From Acidobacteriota bacterium (lineage in GTDB: Bacteria; Acidobacteriota; Holophagae; Holophagales; Holophagaceae), in assembly GCA_021778785.1 (NCBI GenBank), contig JAJYBX010000013.1:1-14679 (forward strand): a stretch of DNA of 14,679 nucleotides. Reading direction: 5' to 3'. Of the stretch, positions 1-7,289 are shown piece by piece. The notes under the pieces were generated by a model. It worked only from the letters and a program-made list of their open reading frames with translations, made no database searches and was not told the DNA's origin. The stretch's first letter is position 1; every line of letters starts with the position of its first letter. The position numbers and the translations under genes were made by a program.

Positions 1-1056
1 TCAGGCGGCCCCCCTCAGGCGGTAGACGAAGGCGAGCACCTGGGCCACGGCCTGGTAGAGGTCCCTGGGAATGGGCTTGTCCACCTCCACCGCGCGGTAG
101 AGGGCGCGGGCCAGTTCCGGGCGCTCCAGGGTGGGGATGCCCACCTCCCGGGCCCGCTCCCGGATCTTCAGGGCCAGGTGGTCCAGCCCCTTGGCCACGC
201 AGATGGGGGCCGAGGTCTTCTCGTCGTAACGGAGGGCCACCGCCACGTGGGTGGGGTTGGTCACCACCACCGTGGCCTTGGGCACCTCCGCCAGCATGCG
301 CCGCCGGGCCGCGGCCATCATGATGGATTTCTGCTGCCGCTTCACCTCGGGGGCGCCCTCCGCATCCTTGAACTCGTCCTTGATCTCCTGCTTGGTCATG
401 CGGATGCTCTTCTCCCAGCTGTGGCGCTGCCAGGCGAAATCCCCCAGGGCCAGCAGGAACATGGCGATCAGGACATTGCGGTAGAGGGTGAAGAGCGTGG
501 CCTGGAAGAGATCCAGCGCCTGACCCAGGGGCAGCTTGAGGGTGCCCAGCAGATCGGGGATGCGGGACGCCAGCACGGCGTAGGCCACCCAGGCCAGGAG
601 GACGAACTTCAACAGGCTCTTGAGCAGATCCATGGCCGCCCGGGAGGAGAAGATCCGCTTGAAGCCCTGGGCCGGATTGAGCCGATCGAACTTCGGCCCC
701 AGGGGCTTGGCACTGAAGCTGAACCCCCGCTGGGCGAAGCCCGCGGCCAGGGCCACGAGGAGGTTCAGGCCCAGGAAGGGCAGCACGATCCGCGCGAGGA
801 TCTGGAGGACATCCCGCAGCAGGGGGAGCCGGTTCCCCTCCGCCAAGGCGCCGGGCAGCGCCTTGCCGAGGAAGTAGGCCACCTGCTGGCCCATCAGGGC
901 CACCGTGGCGCTGCCGAGACCCAGGAACAGGAACAGATTGCCCCAGAGCAGGATGGCCGCGTCGAAATCGGGGCTGCGGGGGACCGAGCCTTCGTCCCGG
1001 GCCTTCTGCCGGCGCTTGGGGGTCGCCTTTTCCGTGCGATCGGGTTCGTTGGCCAT
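1..1056 (-). CDS. flhB: Flagellar export switch protein FlhB
   Basis: FlhB is the inner-membrane component of the flagellar type III export apparatus that switches substrate class from rod/hook to filament. The 351-residue length is typical. The N-terminus is charged (EKATPKRRQKARDEG, about residues 9-23), as in the family, followed by about four hydrophobic segments between residues 31 and 210. The soluble C-terminal domain carries the autocleavage motif NPTH at residues 267-270, preceded by VVVT and followed by VAVALRYD, so self-cleavage between Asn267 and Pro268 is expected. The start ATG lies 3 bases after the fliR stop, which points to translational coupling. The stop codon is exactly at the window edge. 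It is the last operon gene visible; flhA often follows but would be outside. Confidence 0.97.
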   Translation of the reverse strand: MANEPDRTEKATPKRRQKARDEGSVPRSPDFDAAILLWGNLFLFLGLGSATVALMGQQVAYFLGKALPGALAEGNRLPLLRDVLQILARIVLPFLGLNLLVALAAGFAQRGFSFSAKPLGPKFDRLNPAQGFKRIFSSRAAMDLLKSLLKFVLLAWVAYAVLASRIPDLLGTLKLPLGQALDLFQATLFTLYRNVLIAMFLLALGDFAWQRHSWEKSIRMTKQEIKDEFKDAEGAPEVKRQQKSIMMAAARRRMLAEVPKATVVVTNPTHVAVALRYDEKTSAPICVAKGLDHLALKIRERAREVGIPTLERPELARALYRAVEVDKPIPRDLYQAVAQVLAFVYRLRGAA

Positions 1057-1059
1057 GGC

Positions 1060-1842
1060 CTAGCCCAGCAACCGGAGGGCGATGCGCGGGGCCCGCTCGA
1101 AGAGGGGCACCAGCCAGGGCGCCAGCTCCCGCAGCAGGAGCCCGAGGATGACCATGCCGAAGGCGATCTTCAGGGGGAAGCCCAGCTGCAGCAGCTGGAG
1201 CTGAGGCATGAACTTCCCGGAGATGCCGAGGACCAGATCCACCAGGAAGAGGACAGCCAGGACGGGGAAGGCCAGCTGGAAGCCCTTGGCCAGGAGCTGG
1301 CCCAGCAGGAGGACCAGCCCCATGGCCTGGAGCGGCACGCCCTGGCCCATGGGCGCCACCCGGTAGCTGTCCACCAGGGCCAGGATCATCTGGTGGTGGA
1401 GGCCCGTGGCGAAGATCAGCACCGAGGCCATCTGCACCAGGAAGGAGCCCGACACCGAGGTGTTCTGGGACGTGGCGGGATCCAGGAACTGCACGAAGGA
1501 GAAGCCCATCTGCGCGTCCATCAAGGCTCCGGCGAAGGCCACGGCCTCGATGATCCAGGCCACCACCGTGCCCAGGAGGAGGCCCACCGCCAGCTCCGCC
1601 GCCATGAGGGCGACCAGGGCCGGGAGGCCCGAGGGCAGCGTGGGCGGAACCGGCACCACCGGCACGATGATGGTGGCCAGGATCGCCGCCAGGGCCGCCC
1701 GCAGCTGGAGCGGGAGCTGCTCCGCCCCCAGCACGGGGAAGGCCGCCAGCAGCCCCGTGACCCGGGTGAGCACCAGCATCCAGAGCACCACCCGGTCGGC
1801 CGTGAAGGCCCAGACCGCGAGGTTCGACAGGGTGGGCGTCAT
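1060..1842 (-). CDS. fliR: Flagellar export gate protein FliR
   Basis: FliR is a polytopic inner-membrane subunit of the FliP5-FliQ4-FliR1 export gate at the centre of the MS ring. The 260 residues match the usual length, and the protein is strongly hydrophobic throughout with several membrane segments. Features seen include the N-terminal VLTRVTGLLAAFPVLG, the loop MDAQMGFSFVQFLDPATSQ and the C-terminal half around VDLVLGISGKFMPQLQ and FPLKIAFGMVILGLLL, all FliR-like. It lies between fliQ (7-base gap upstream) and flhB (3-base gap downstream), the standard order. No internal promoter or terminator is visible. Confidence 0.96.
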   Translation of the reverse strand: MTPTLSNLAVWAFTADRVVLWMLVLTRVTGLLAAFPVLGAEQLPLQLRAALAAILATIIVPVVPVPPTLPSGLPALVALMAAELAVGLLLGTVVAWIIEAVAFAGALMDAQMGFSFVQFLDPATSQNTSVSGSFLVQMASVLIFATGLHHQMILALVDSYRVAPMGQGVPLQAMGLVLLLGQLLAKGFQLAFPVLAVLFLVDLVLGISGKFMPQLQLLQLGFPLKIAFGMVILGLLLRELAPWLVPLFERAPRIALRLLG

Positions 1843-1849
1843 CCCAGGC

Positions 1850-2128
1850 CTACGGCATCTGGCGGATGACGGCGTTGAAATCCGTGAACATGTGCGTGGT
1901 GAAGGCCACCAGGACCTGCACCATCCAGGGGAAGGCCAGGGCCACCACCACCATCACCGCCACGATCTTGGGTACGAAGGCGATGGTCTGGTCCTGCAGG
2001 CTCGTCACCACCTGGAAGATGGAGATGAGCAGCCCCACCACCAGCGATACCAGCAAAGCCGGGCCGGCGACCAGGAGGGCGGTCTTGAGGGCCTCCTTCC
2101 CGATCTGGGCGATGATCAGCTCGTTCAT
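1850..2128 (-). CDS. fliQ: Flagellar export gate protein FliQ (intact copy)
   Basis: FliQ is a small two-helix inner-membrane subunit of the FliPQR gate. This 92-residue frame is complete: the N-terminus MNELIIAQIGKEALKTAL, a first membrane hairpin around residues 19-37, the conserved stretch QVVTSLQDQTIAFVPKI, and a second hydrophobic segment around residues 57-77. Its first 42 bases, including the ATG, are repeated exactly 134 bases upstream, so the gene has been rebuilt behind a short insert. The ATG overlaps the TGA of the upstream truncated frame (ATGA). Its own Shine-Dalgarno is weak (a GCGGG stretch in an odd setting), whereas the upstream duplicate kept the good GGCGGAG site. I therefore infer that translation depends at least partly on re-initiation. 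Confidence 0.95.
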   Translation of the reverse strand: MNELIIAQIGKEALKTALLVAGPALLVSLVVGLLISIFQVVTSLQDQTIAFVPKIVAVMVVVALAFPWMVQVLVAFTTHMFTDFNAVIRQMP

Positions 2129-2130
2129 GG
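2089..2130 (-). repeat. 42-bp direct repeat, copy A (start of intact fliQ)
   Basis: These 42 bases are identical to 2223-2264. They cover the fliQ ATG plus 13 codons and the two bases before the ATG. Identity ends abruptly at both sides: position 2088 is A against G at 2222, and position 2131 is C against G at 2265. The sharp ends and lack of divergence point to a recent duplication. Confidence 0.97.
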
Positions 2131-2262
2131 CGCACCCGCTGGCATGGGGCTTCCCGCGAACGGACGCGCCGCCCGGCGCGTCCTCCCGACTCGCTGCCGC
2201 TCCGCGGCCGCTCGACGGAGCGGGGCCTCCTTCCCGATCTGGGCGATGATCAGCTCGTTCAT
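2125..2262 (-). pseudogene. Truncated fliQ start fused to the insert, 45 codons
   Basis: The frame starts with the same 13 residues as FliQ (MNELIIAQIGKEA) and then departs into an Arg/Ala/Pro-rich tail of about 32 residues (PLRRAAAERQ... to PMPAGAP) encoded by the palindromic insert. It ends in a TGA that overlaps the ATG of intact fliQ. It carries the original-looking ribosome site (GGCGGAG, about 9 bases before the ATG) and begins 22 bases after the fliP stop. It is best read as the displaced 5' end of fliQ acting as an upstream leader frame. No function for the peptide is known or proposed. The whole element preserves an open frame across both joints, which is notable. Confidence 0.75.
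2131..2222. mobile_element. 92-bp palindromic insert in fliQ (MITE/REP-like candidate)
   Basis: This GC-rich 92-bp segment lies between the two 42-bp repeats. It holds a perfect 9-bp hairpin (GGACGCGCC / GGCGCGTCC, loop GCCC, 2162-2183). A second perfect 8-bp inverted repeat (CCGCTCCG / CGGAGCGG, 2197-2223) has an 11-base loop, and its last base falls in copy B. No transposase is encoded. The hairpin content, lack of kinship to fliQ and flanking duplication suggest a small non-autonomous repeat that entered the gene. A 42-bp target duplication would be unusually long, so a replication-slippage or recombination origin is also possible. Its read-through peptide stays open in the fliQ frame, as reported for palindromic elements inside genes in Rickettsia. 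Confidence 0.55.
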
Positions 2263-2264
2263 GG
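2223..2264 (-). repeat. 42-bp direct repeat, copy B (truncated fliQ start)
   Basis: This is an exact copy of 2089-2130, with a repeat period of 134 bases. It sits next to the probable native fliQ leader (GGCGGAG ribosome site at about 2270-2276 on the minus strand). It is therefore probably the ancestral 5' end, with copy A created when the 92-bp insert arrived. Confidence 0.97.
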
Positions 2265-2284
2265 GTTCGCTCCGCCCTGCCCGC

Positions 2285-3040
2285 TCATCCCGTGTACCCC
2301 CGCACCAGCGAGCCCACGATGAGGTACCAGCCATCGACCAGCACGAAGAGCAGGATCTTGAAGGGCAGGCTGATGACCACGGGCGGCAGCATCATCATGC
2401 CCATGCTGAGCAGGATGCTGGCCACCACCATGTCCACCACCAGGAAGGGCAGGAAGATCATGAAGCCGATCTCGAAGGCCGTCTTCAGCTCGCTGATGAG
2501 GAAGGCCGGCAGCAGGCACTCCATGGGCACGTCGGCCTTGGTCTTGGGCGCGGGGGCCTTGGCGATGCCCAGGAAGAGGGACAGGTCCTTCTTCCGCGTG
2601 TAGCGCAGCATGAACACCTTCAGGGGCGCCGCCGTGCGGTCCATGGCCTGGTCCACCGTCAGTTCGTTGCGCTGGAGCGGCTGGAGCACCGTCGTGTTGA
2701 TCTCCCGCGCCGTGGGGGCCATGACGAAGAAGGTGAGCACCAGCGAGAGGCTGATGAGCACCTGGTTGGAGGGCGTCTGCTGGGTGCCGAGGCCCTGCCG
2801 CAGGAAGTGCATCACCACGACGATGCGGGTGAAGCTGGTGGCCGTCATGAGGATGGTGGGCGCCAGCGTGAGCACCGTCAGCAGCAGCACCGCCTGCAGG
2901 CTGTTGCTCAGGGCCGGGCCTGAAGGGGTCTTGCCGAAATCCACGGTCACGGACGGCAGCGGGGCTGCCGGCTGGGCGCAGAGGTGGGCCCCGGCCAGCA
3001 GCAGCAGCACCACGGGCAGCCAGCGCAGGACACGCCTCAC
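2285..3040 (-). CDS. fliP: Flagellar export gate protein FliP
   Basis: FliP is the main pore-forming subunit of the export gate. The chosen 251-residue frame starts at a GTG that overlaps the fliO stop (GTGA) and has GGAGG 8 bases upstream. The open frame extends far upstream but that part is not FliP-like. A cleavable signal peptide is visible ([22 protein letters not shown], about residues 2-23), normal for FliP. Recognisable family stretches are LTLAPTILMTATSFTRIVVVMHFLRQGLGTQQTPSNQVL in the first half, and MECLLPAFLISELKTAFEIGF followed by FLPFLVVDMVVASILLSMGMMM in the second half. The membrane segments flank a periplasmic domain with EINTTVLQP. The next gene downstream is the disrupted/duplicated fliQ start, 22 bases away. 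Confidence 0.96.
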   Translation of the reverse strand: MRRVLRWLPVVLLLLAGAHLCAQPAAPLPSVTVDFGKTPSGPALSNSLQAVLLLTVLTLAPTILMTATSFTRIVVVMHFLRQGLGTQQTPSNQVLISLSLVLTFFVMAPTAREINTTVLQPLQRNELTVDQAMDRTAAPLKVFMLRYTRKKDLSLFLGIAKAPAPKTKADVPMECLLPAFLISELKTAFEIGFMIFLPFLVVDMVVASILLSMGMMMLPPVVISLPFKILLFVLVDGWYLIVGSLVRGYTG

Positions 3041-3567
3041 TGGCCACCTCCGGACTGCTTGAGCATGGCTTCCATCTCCCGCACCGGCACGGGCCGCCCC
3101 AGATCCACCTGCTGGGCCAGGGCCCGGTCGAAGGTGGGGGCCCCGGGCTCGCGCTCCAGTCCGTCCAGCCGGGCCAGGAGGCTGATCCCCTGGGGAGCCA
3201 GGGCGATGAGGAACCGTTCGCCCTCCACGTCCAGGATGGAAACGTACCGCCGGTCGCCCAGGGCCAGGGTCTCGTCGATCTTCAGCTTGCCGCCGCCACT
3301 GCCGGGGAGCCGGCCCCGGCCGTACTTCTTGAGGGCCCAGAGACTCACGCCCGCCAGCCCCAGCACCAGGACCAGGGACCCGAAGGCCCGCAGCCCCGAG
3401 GGCCCGGCGTCCGTCCGCTGACCCTGCGTCGGTTTTCCGTCCTCCAGATTCAGGGGCGCCTGCAGTTCCTTCTCGGCCGGGCTCGGCGGAGGGCCCGGAC
3501 GGGGGGCGTCCTGGGCGAAGAGGCCCAGTCCAGCCAGCATGGCCAAGCACAACCACCCGCGTCGCAT
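3037..3567 (-). CDS. fliO: Flagellar biosynthesis protein FliO
   Basis: FliO is a bitopic membrane protein that helps assemble the FliP ring. The 176-residue frame starts at ATG 3567, preceded by GGGAG 9 bases upstream; this start gives a clear N-terminal hydrophobic signal (residues 5-18, ending near FAQDAP). A Pro-rich linker follows, then a single membrane helix (residues 59-79, [21 protein letters not shown]) with Lys/Arg after it. A small cytoplasmic beta domain (residues 95-135: [38 protein letters not shown]) is typical of FliO. Sequence conservation in FliO is low, so position in front of fliP supports the call. It is the first gene of the operon; fliM/fliN are not next to it. Confidence 0.88.
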   Translation of the reverse strand: MRRGWLCLAMLAGLGLFAQDAPRPGPPPSPAEKELQAPLNLEDGKPTQGQRTDAGPSGLRAFGSLVLVLGLAGVSLWALKKYGRGRLPGSGGGKLKIDETLALGDRRYVSILDVEGERFLIALAPQGISLLARLDGLEREPGAPTFDRALAQQVDLGRPVPVREMEAMLKQSGGGQ

Positions 3568-3600
3568 CACGACAAACTCCCGACACATCCCCTGGGAAGG

Positions 3601-3615
3601 GCGAGAGGGATGCCA
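3601..3615 (-). promoter_or_regulatory. Candidate sigma-54 promoter for fliOPQR-flhB
   Basis: On the minus strand the sequence reads TGGCATCCCTCTCGC: a TGGCA box and a TCGC box with the invariant GG and GC exactly 10 bases apart, as in sigma-54 (RpoN) promoters (consensus TGGCAC-N5-TTGC). Transcription would begin near 3590, giving a leader of about 23 bases before the fliO ATG. Sigma-54 control of flagellar operons is common. The -12 box departs from consensus at one T, so this remains a candidate. Confidence 0.42.
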
Positions 3616-3625
3616 AGGCCGGCCG

Positions 3626-3654
3626 TTGCGGCCGCGCCGACCTGGGCGTAGGGT
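3626..3654 (+). promoter_or_regulatory. Candidate sigma-70 promoter for the molybdo-hydroxylase operon
   Basis: TTGCGG (3626-3631) and TAGGGT (3649-3654) are spaced by 17 bases and lie 34 bases before the first operon start codon. Both boxes are imperfect. A small inverted repeat (GGCCG-TTG-CGGCC) overlaps the -35 box and could be an operator. The 121-base gap is shared with the divergent fliO promoter. Confidence 0.3.
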
Positions 3655-3688
3655 GGAGGCCCCCCACGCCGTCTTTGAAGGAGTCGCC

Positions 3689-4153
3689 ATGCCTGCCTTC
3701 CAGATCACCGTGAACGGCCGGCGCCGGTCCGTGGACGTGGACGCCGACACCCCCCTGCTCTGGGTCCTCCGGGACACCCTCGGCCTCACCGGCACCAAGT
3801 TCGGGTGCGGCCAGGGCATCTGCGGGTCCTGCACGGTCCACCAGGACGGCAAGGCCGTCCGGTCCTGCCAGGTGCCCGTCAAGGAAGCCACCGGGGCCTC
3901 GATCGTCACCATCGAGGGCCTGTCGAAGGATGGCTCCCACCCGGTCCAGCGGGCCTGGATCGAGGAGGACGTGGCCCAGTGCGGCTACTGCCAGCCCGGC
4001 ATGCTCATGAGCGCCTCGGCCCTGCTTGCAGCCCATCCGCACCCCACCGACGGACAGATCGACGACGTCATCGGCGACCACATCTGCCGCTGCGGCTCCT
4101 ATCCCAGGATCCGCAAGGCCATCCACCGGGCCGCGAAGGGAGGTGCGGAATGA
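3689..4153 (+). CDS. [2Fe-2S] small subunit of molybdo-hydroxylase (IorA-like)
   Basis: This 154-residue protein is the electron-transfer subunit of a xanthine-dehydrogenase-family enzyme. An N-terminal plant-type [2Fe-2S] domain has Cys40, Cys45, Cys48 and Cys60 ([10 protein letters not shown]...SC). A C-terminal helical [2Fe-2S] domain has Cys98, Cys101, Cys133 and Cys135 (CGYCQPG and CRCGSYPR). Length and motifs fit the alpha subunit of isoquinoline 1-oxidoreductase and related aldehyde dehydrogenases that lack an FAD subunit. The start ATG has AAGGAG 5 bases upstream. It carries no signal peptide; in this family it is thought to be exported folded with its Tat-targeted partner. It overlaps the next gene by 4 bases (ATGA). 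The substrate cannot be told from sequence. Confidence 0.9.
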   Translation: MPAFQITVNGRRRSVDVDADTPLLWVLRDTLGLTGTKFGCGQGICGSCTVHQDGKAVRSCQVPVKEATGASIVTIEGLSKDGSHPVQRAWIEEDVAQCGYCQPGMLMSASALLAAHPHPTDGQIDDVIGDHICRCGSYPRIRKAIHRAAKGGAE

Positions 4154-6300
4154 CCAGCCGCCGCGATTTCATCAAGGTCACCGGCGCCGCCGGGGCCGGC
4201 CTCGTCCTCGGCCTGCACCTCGAGGCCAAGCCCCGCCCGGGCGAAGCCGCCGCGCGGACCTTCCGGCCCAATGCCTACCTCGCCATCCGCCCCGACGGCA
4301 GGGCCGTCCTCACCGTCCCGAAATCCGAGATGGGCCAGGGCGTGCGCACCAGCCTGCCCCTGGTGATCGCCGAGGAACTGGACCTGGACTGGTCCCGCGT
4401 GGAACTGGTCCAGGCCATGCCGGGCCCCGATTTCCGGCACCTGGGCACCGGCGGCAGCACCAGCGTCAGCACCACCTGGACCACCCTCCGCACCGCAGGC
4501 GCTGCCGCCCGGGAGATGCTCGTGGCCGCCGCCGCCCAGAGGTGGGGCGTCCCCTCCGGCCAGTGCCGGACGGAGAAGGGCTTCGTGCTGGGCCCCGGCG
4601 GGAAGAAGGCCGGCTACGGGGAACTGGCCGAAGCCGCCGCCAAACTGCCGGTACCGAAGGCCCCGAAGCTGAAGACCCCGGCGGAGTTCCGCCTGCTGGG
4701 CCACCCCACCCGCCGGGTGGACGGCCCGAAGATCGTCGTCGGAAGGGCCCTGTTCGGCCTGGATACGCGCCGTCCCGGCCAGCGCTTCGCGGCCGTGCTG
4801 CGCTGCCCCGTGGTCGGGGGCACGCCGAAGGCCTGGGACGCCTCGAAGGCCCTCGCCGTGCGCGGGGTGAAGGCCGTCGTGCCGGTGCCCACGGGCCTGG
4901 CCGTGGTGGCCGACGGCACCTGGGCGGCCTTCAAGGGGCGTGACGCCCTCGCATCCTCCATCTCCTGGAACGAAGGGCCCAACGGGGACTTCAACTCGAA
5001 GGACCTGGAAACCCGGATGCGGGCCGCCCTCGATGGCCCCGCCGACGCCGCCCGGAGCACGGGCGCCGTCGTCCCGGCCCTCGCCGCCGCCGCCCGCGTG
5101 ATCGAAGCCGAATACGCCTTCCCCTTCCAGGCCCACACCACCATGGAGCCCATGAACGCCACCGCCCTGGTCCGCCCGGATGGCGCGGAGCTCTGGGTGG
5201 GCACCCAGAGCCCCAATACCGCCCAAGAGCGGGCCGCCGCAGCCGTGGGGCTGAAGCCGGACCAGGTGAAGCTGAACGTGGCCCTGCTGGGGGGTGGCTT
5301 CGGCCGCCGGTCGGGCACGGACTTCAGCACCGAGGCCGCGCAGGTGGCCAAGGCCGCGGGCGGCGGTCCCGTCCAGGTGGTCTGGGACCGCACGGACGAC
5401 ATCCGCCACGACCAGTTCCACCCCGCCACCCTCCATCGCCTGAAGGCCGGGTTGGATGGCCGCGGCGGCCTCGGCGCCTGGTCCCACCGCATCGCCGGCG
5501 GCGCCGTGCTGCGGTCCTGGCTGGAGGGGAAGAAGGCCCCGGGGCAGGCGGAAACCGAGGCGAACGGAGCCTGGGACCTCCCCTACGACATCCCGGCCCT
5601 GGACATCTCCTTCGCGGAGGTGGAGGTCCCCGTCCCCCTGGGCTGGTGGCGGGCCATCGAGATCGTGCCCAACGTCTTCGCGCGGGAATGCTTCCTCGAT
5701 GAAGTGGCCCACGCCACCGGAAAGGACCCCCTGGCCTTCCGGCTGGACCTGCTCGGGAAGCGGGGCCAGGTGAAGCTGGGCGAGGAGGAATTGGACCTCG
5801 CCCGCCTCCGGAAGGTTCTGGAGCTGGCCGCCGAGAAGGCCGGCTGGGGACGAACGCTGCCGAAGGGCCACGGCCTGGGGCTCGCCTGCCACGCCTACGA
5901 CCGCCGCACCTACATCGCGGCGGTGGCCGAGATCTCCGTCGAGAAGGGCGGCCTCCGGGTGCACCGGGTGGTGGCGGCCGTGGACTGCGGCATCATCCTC
6001 AACCCCGACGGCCTCGCGGGCCAGGTGGAGGGGGGCGTCGCCTGGGCCGTGTCGGCCCTCTCCTCCCAGATCACCTTCGAGAAGGGCCGCGCCGTGCAGG
6101 AGAACTTCGACACCTTCCCCGTGCTGCGCCTCCCCGAGATGCCCCAGGTGGAGGTCCACACCATCGCCAGCACCGAGGCGCCCTCGGGCATGGGCGAGCC
6201 GCCCGTGCCAGTGACCATCCCCGCCATCCTGAACGCGGTCTTCGCCGCCACCGGGAAGCGCCTGCGGCGGCTGCCCATCGCGCCCGCCGACCTGGCCTGA
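4150..6300 (+). CDS. Mo-binding large subunit of molybdo-hydroxylase (IorB-like), Tat-exported
   Basis: This 716-residue catalytic subunit would hydroxylate an N-heterocycle or oxidise an aldehyde using a molybdopterin cytosine dinucleotide cofactor. The N-terminus [22 protein letters not shown] is a twin-arginine signal (RRDFIK), so the enzyme should act in the periplasm. Family signatures are visible: the substrate-channel region [31 protein letters not shown], the cofactor loop [12 protein letters not shown] (from about residue 381), [19 protein letters not shown], and [14 protein letters not shown] with Glu683 in the place of the catalytic glutamate. The length is right for a single-chain IorB type. 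The two-subunit arrangement without an FAD subunit implies that electrons pass to a cytochrome or other acceptor not encoded here. Substrate unknown. Confidence 0.9.
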   Translation: MTSRRDFIKVTGAAGAGLVLGLHLEAKPRPGEAAARTFRPNAYLAIRPDGRAVLTVPKSEMGQGVRTSLPLVIAEELDLDWSRVELVQAMPGPDFRHLGTGGSTSVSTTWTTLRTAGAAAREMLVAAAAQRWGVPSGQCRTEKGFVLGPGGKKAGYGELAEAAAKLPVPKAPKLKTPAEFRLLGHPTRRVDGPKIVVGRALFGLDTRRPGQRFAAVLRCPVVGGTPKAWDASKALAVRGVKAVVPVPTGLAVVADGTWAAFKGRDALASSISWNEGPNGDFNSKDLETRMRAALDGPADAARSTGAVVPALAAAARVIEAEYAFPFQAHTTMEPMNATALVRPDGAELWVGTQSPNTAQERAAAAVGLKPDQVKLNVALLGGGFGRRSGTDFSTEAAQVAKAAGGGPVQVVWDRTDDIRHDQFHPATLHRLKAGLDGRGGLGAWSHRIAGGAVLRSWLEGKKAPGQAETEANGAWDLPYDIPALDISFAEVEVPVPLGWWRAIEIVPNVFARECFLDEVAHATGKDPLAFRLDLLGKRGQVKLGEEELDLARLRKVLELAAEKAGWGRTLPKGHGLGLACHAYDRRTYIAAVAEISVEKGGLRVHRVVAAVDCGIILNPDGLAGQVEGGVAWAVSALSSQITFEKGRAVQENFDTFPVLRLPEMPQVEVHTIASTEAPSGMGEPPVPVTIPAILNAVFAATGKRLRRLPIAPADLA

Positions 6301-6302
6301 GC

Positions 6303-7289
6303 ATGTCCAGGGAGCTCCAGGACATCCTCCGGATCGTCCGCCGGGGGCCGGGGCCCTTCGCCCTGGCCACCCTGGTGGGCGTGGACGGCGCCAGCTACCG
6401 GCGGCCCGGGGCGCGCCTGCTGACTGACGGGAGGAACCTCCTGCGGGGCTCCCTGAGCGGCGGCTGCCTGGAGGGCGAGATCCTGGCCCGGGGCCTTGAG
6501 GTCCTCGCCACCGGGACGCCCCGCCTCCTGCGGTACGACCTCCGCGGCGATGCCGACCTGGTCTGGGGCAGCGGCAGCGGCTGCGAAGGGATGCTCGACA
6601 TCCTGGTGGAACCGGTCACCGGCTTCCCGGACTGGATGGGCTGGATAGAGGAGGCCTGGGCGTCCCGAACCACCCTGAGGATTCGTACCGACCTGTCGCA
6701 GGAAAAGCTCGGAATGCGCAGCATTCCGAGTTACCCAGGCGCATCCGTGCCTGGCCGGCGCGAGGAATGCTTCGAAAATTTCGTGGCTCCCATCGCCCTG
6801 TGGATCCTCGGAGCCGGGGATGACAGCCGGCCCCTGGTCCGCATGGCGAAGGAGCTGGGCTGGACCGTGGGCCTGCTGGATCACCGCCCCGCCTTCGCCC
6901 GGCCCGAGCGGTTCCCGGAGGCCGAGGCCGTGCTCGCGGGGCACCCGGCCGCCACGATTCCAGGCCTGCCCCTCGATGACCGCAGCGCCGTGGTCCTCAT
7001 GACCCACCACTACCTCAAGGACCTGGAAGCCCTGCGGCACCTGCTGCCCTCCGGCGCCGGGTACCTGGGGCTGATGGGGAGCCGGGCCCGGGGCGCGAAG
7101 CTCTTGGGAGAGCTGGCGGCGGAGGGAATCCGCCCCGATTCCCGGTTCCACACCCCCGTGGGCCTGGACCTGGGCGGGCAGGAGCCCGAGACCCTCGCGT
7201 TGGCCATCCTCGCGGAGGTCCAGGCGGCCCTGGCGGGACGGGACGCCACGTCCCTCCGCAACCAGCCCGCGCCCGCGGGAGCCCCGTGA
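6303..7289 (+). CDS. XdhC/CoxI-family molybdoenzyme maturation factor
   Basis: XdhC proteins bind molybdenum cofactor, support its sulfuration and hand it to hydroxylases of the xanthine dehydrogenase family. The 328 residues show the N-terminal XdhC/CoxI domain (residues 5-105, with LSGGCLEGEI including Cys55 and GSGCEGMLDILVEP including Cys94). A C-terminal Rossmann domain follows (WILGAGDDSRPLVRMAKELGW at 167-187, DHRPAFA near 193, and the YLGLMGSRAR motif). The start ATG is 2 bases after the iorB stop and the stop overlaps the next gene by 4 bases. The linker between domains (about residues 125-160) is encoded by a less GC-rich stretch containing palindromes and could be an insertion. Confidence 0.9.
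   Translation: MSRELQDILRIVRRGPGPFALATLVGVDGASYRRPGARLLTDGRNLLRGSLSGGCLEGEILARGLEVLATGTPRLLRYDLRGDADLVWGSGSGCEGMLDILVEPVTGFPDWMGWIEEAWASRTTLRIRTDLSQEKLGMRSIPSYPGASVPGRREECFENFVAPIALWILGAGDDSRPLVRMAKELGWTVGLLDHRPAFARPERFPEAEAVLAGHPAATIPGLPLDDRSAVVLMTHHYLKDLEALRHLLPSGAGYLGLMGSRARGAKLLGELAAEGIRPDSRFHTPVGLDLGGQEPETLALAILAEVQAALAGRDATSLRNQPAPAGAP
6708..6754. repeat. Two adjacent palindromes inside the xdhC linker
   Basis: The first is a perfect 10-bp inverted repeat, CTCGGAATGC / GCATTCCGAG, with a 3-base loop (6708-6730). Five bases later comes CCAGGCGC / GTGCCTGG (8 bp with one G-U pair, 4-base loop, 6735-6754). GGAATGC recurs at 6764-6770. The stretch is visibly less GC-rich than the surrounding gene and encodes the poorly conserved inter-domain linker. 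Confidence 0.7.

Noticed and set aside
2259..3047. Alternative frame starting at GTG 3047 over fliP
   Set aside because: Its product is Gly/Pro/His-rich with no hydrophobic segments, a shadow of fliP.
3617..3639. Inverted repeat around GGCCGGCCGTTGCGGCCGC as a regulatory hairpin
   Set aside because: The paired core is only 5 bp and made of G/C alone; such repeats are expected by chance at this base composition. It is mentioned only as a possible operator within the promoter entry.
3041..4126. N-terminal extension of the fliP frame to 613 codons
   Set aside because: The extra part runs through fliO and the start of the divergent operon and shows no family similarity. The GTG at 3040 with GGAGG and the signal peptide mark the real start.
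4099..6159. Long minus-strand open frame (686 codons) opposite the molybdo-hydroxylase large subunit, and similar ones at 178-1869 (+) and 11974-13635 (-)
   Set aside because: Their translations are low-complexity (rich in Gly, His, Gln, Arg, Ala) and mirror real genes with clear family motifs. In GC-rich DNA, antisense frames are open by codon bias.
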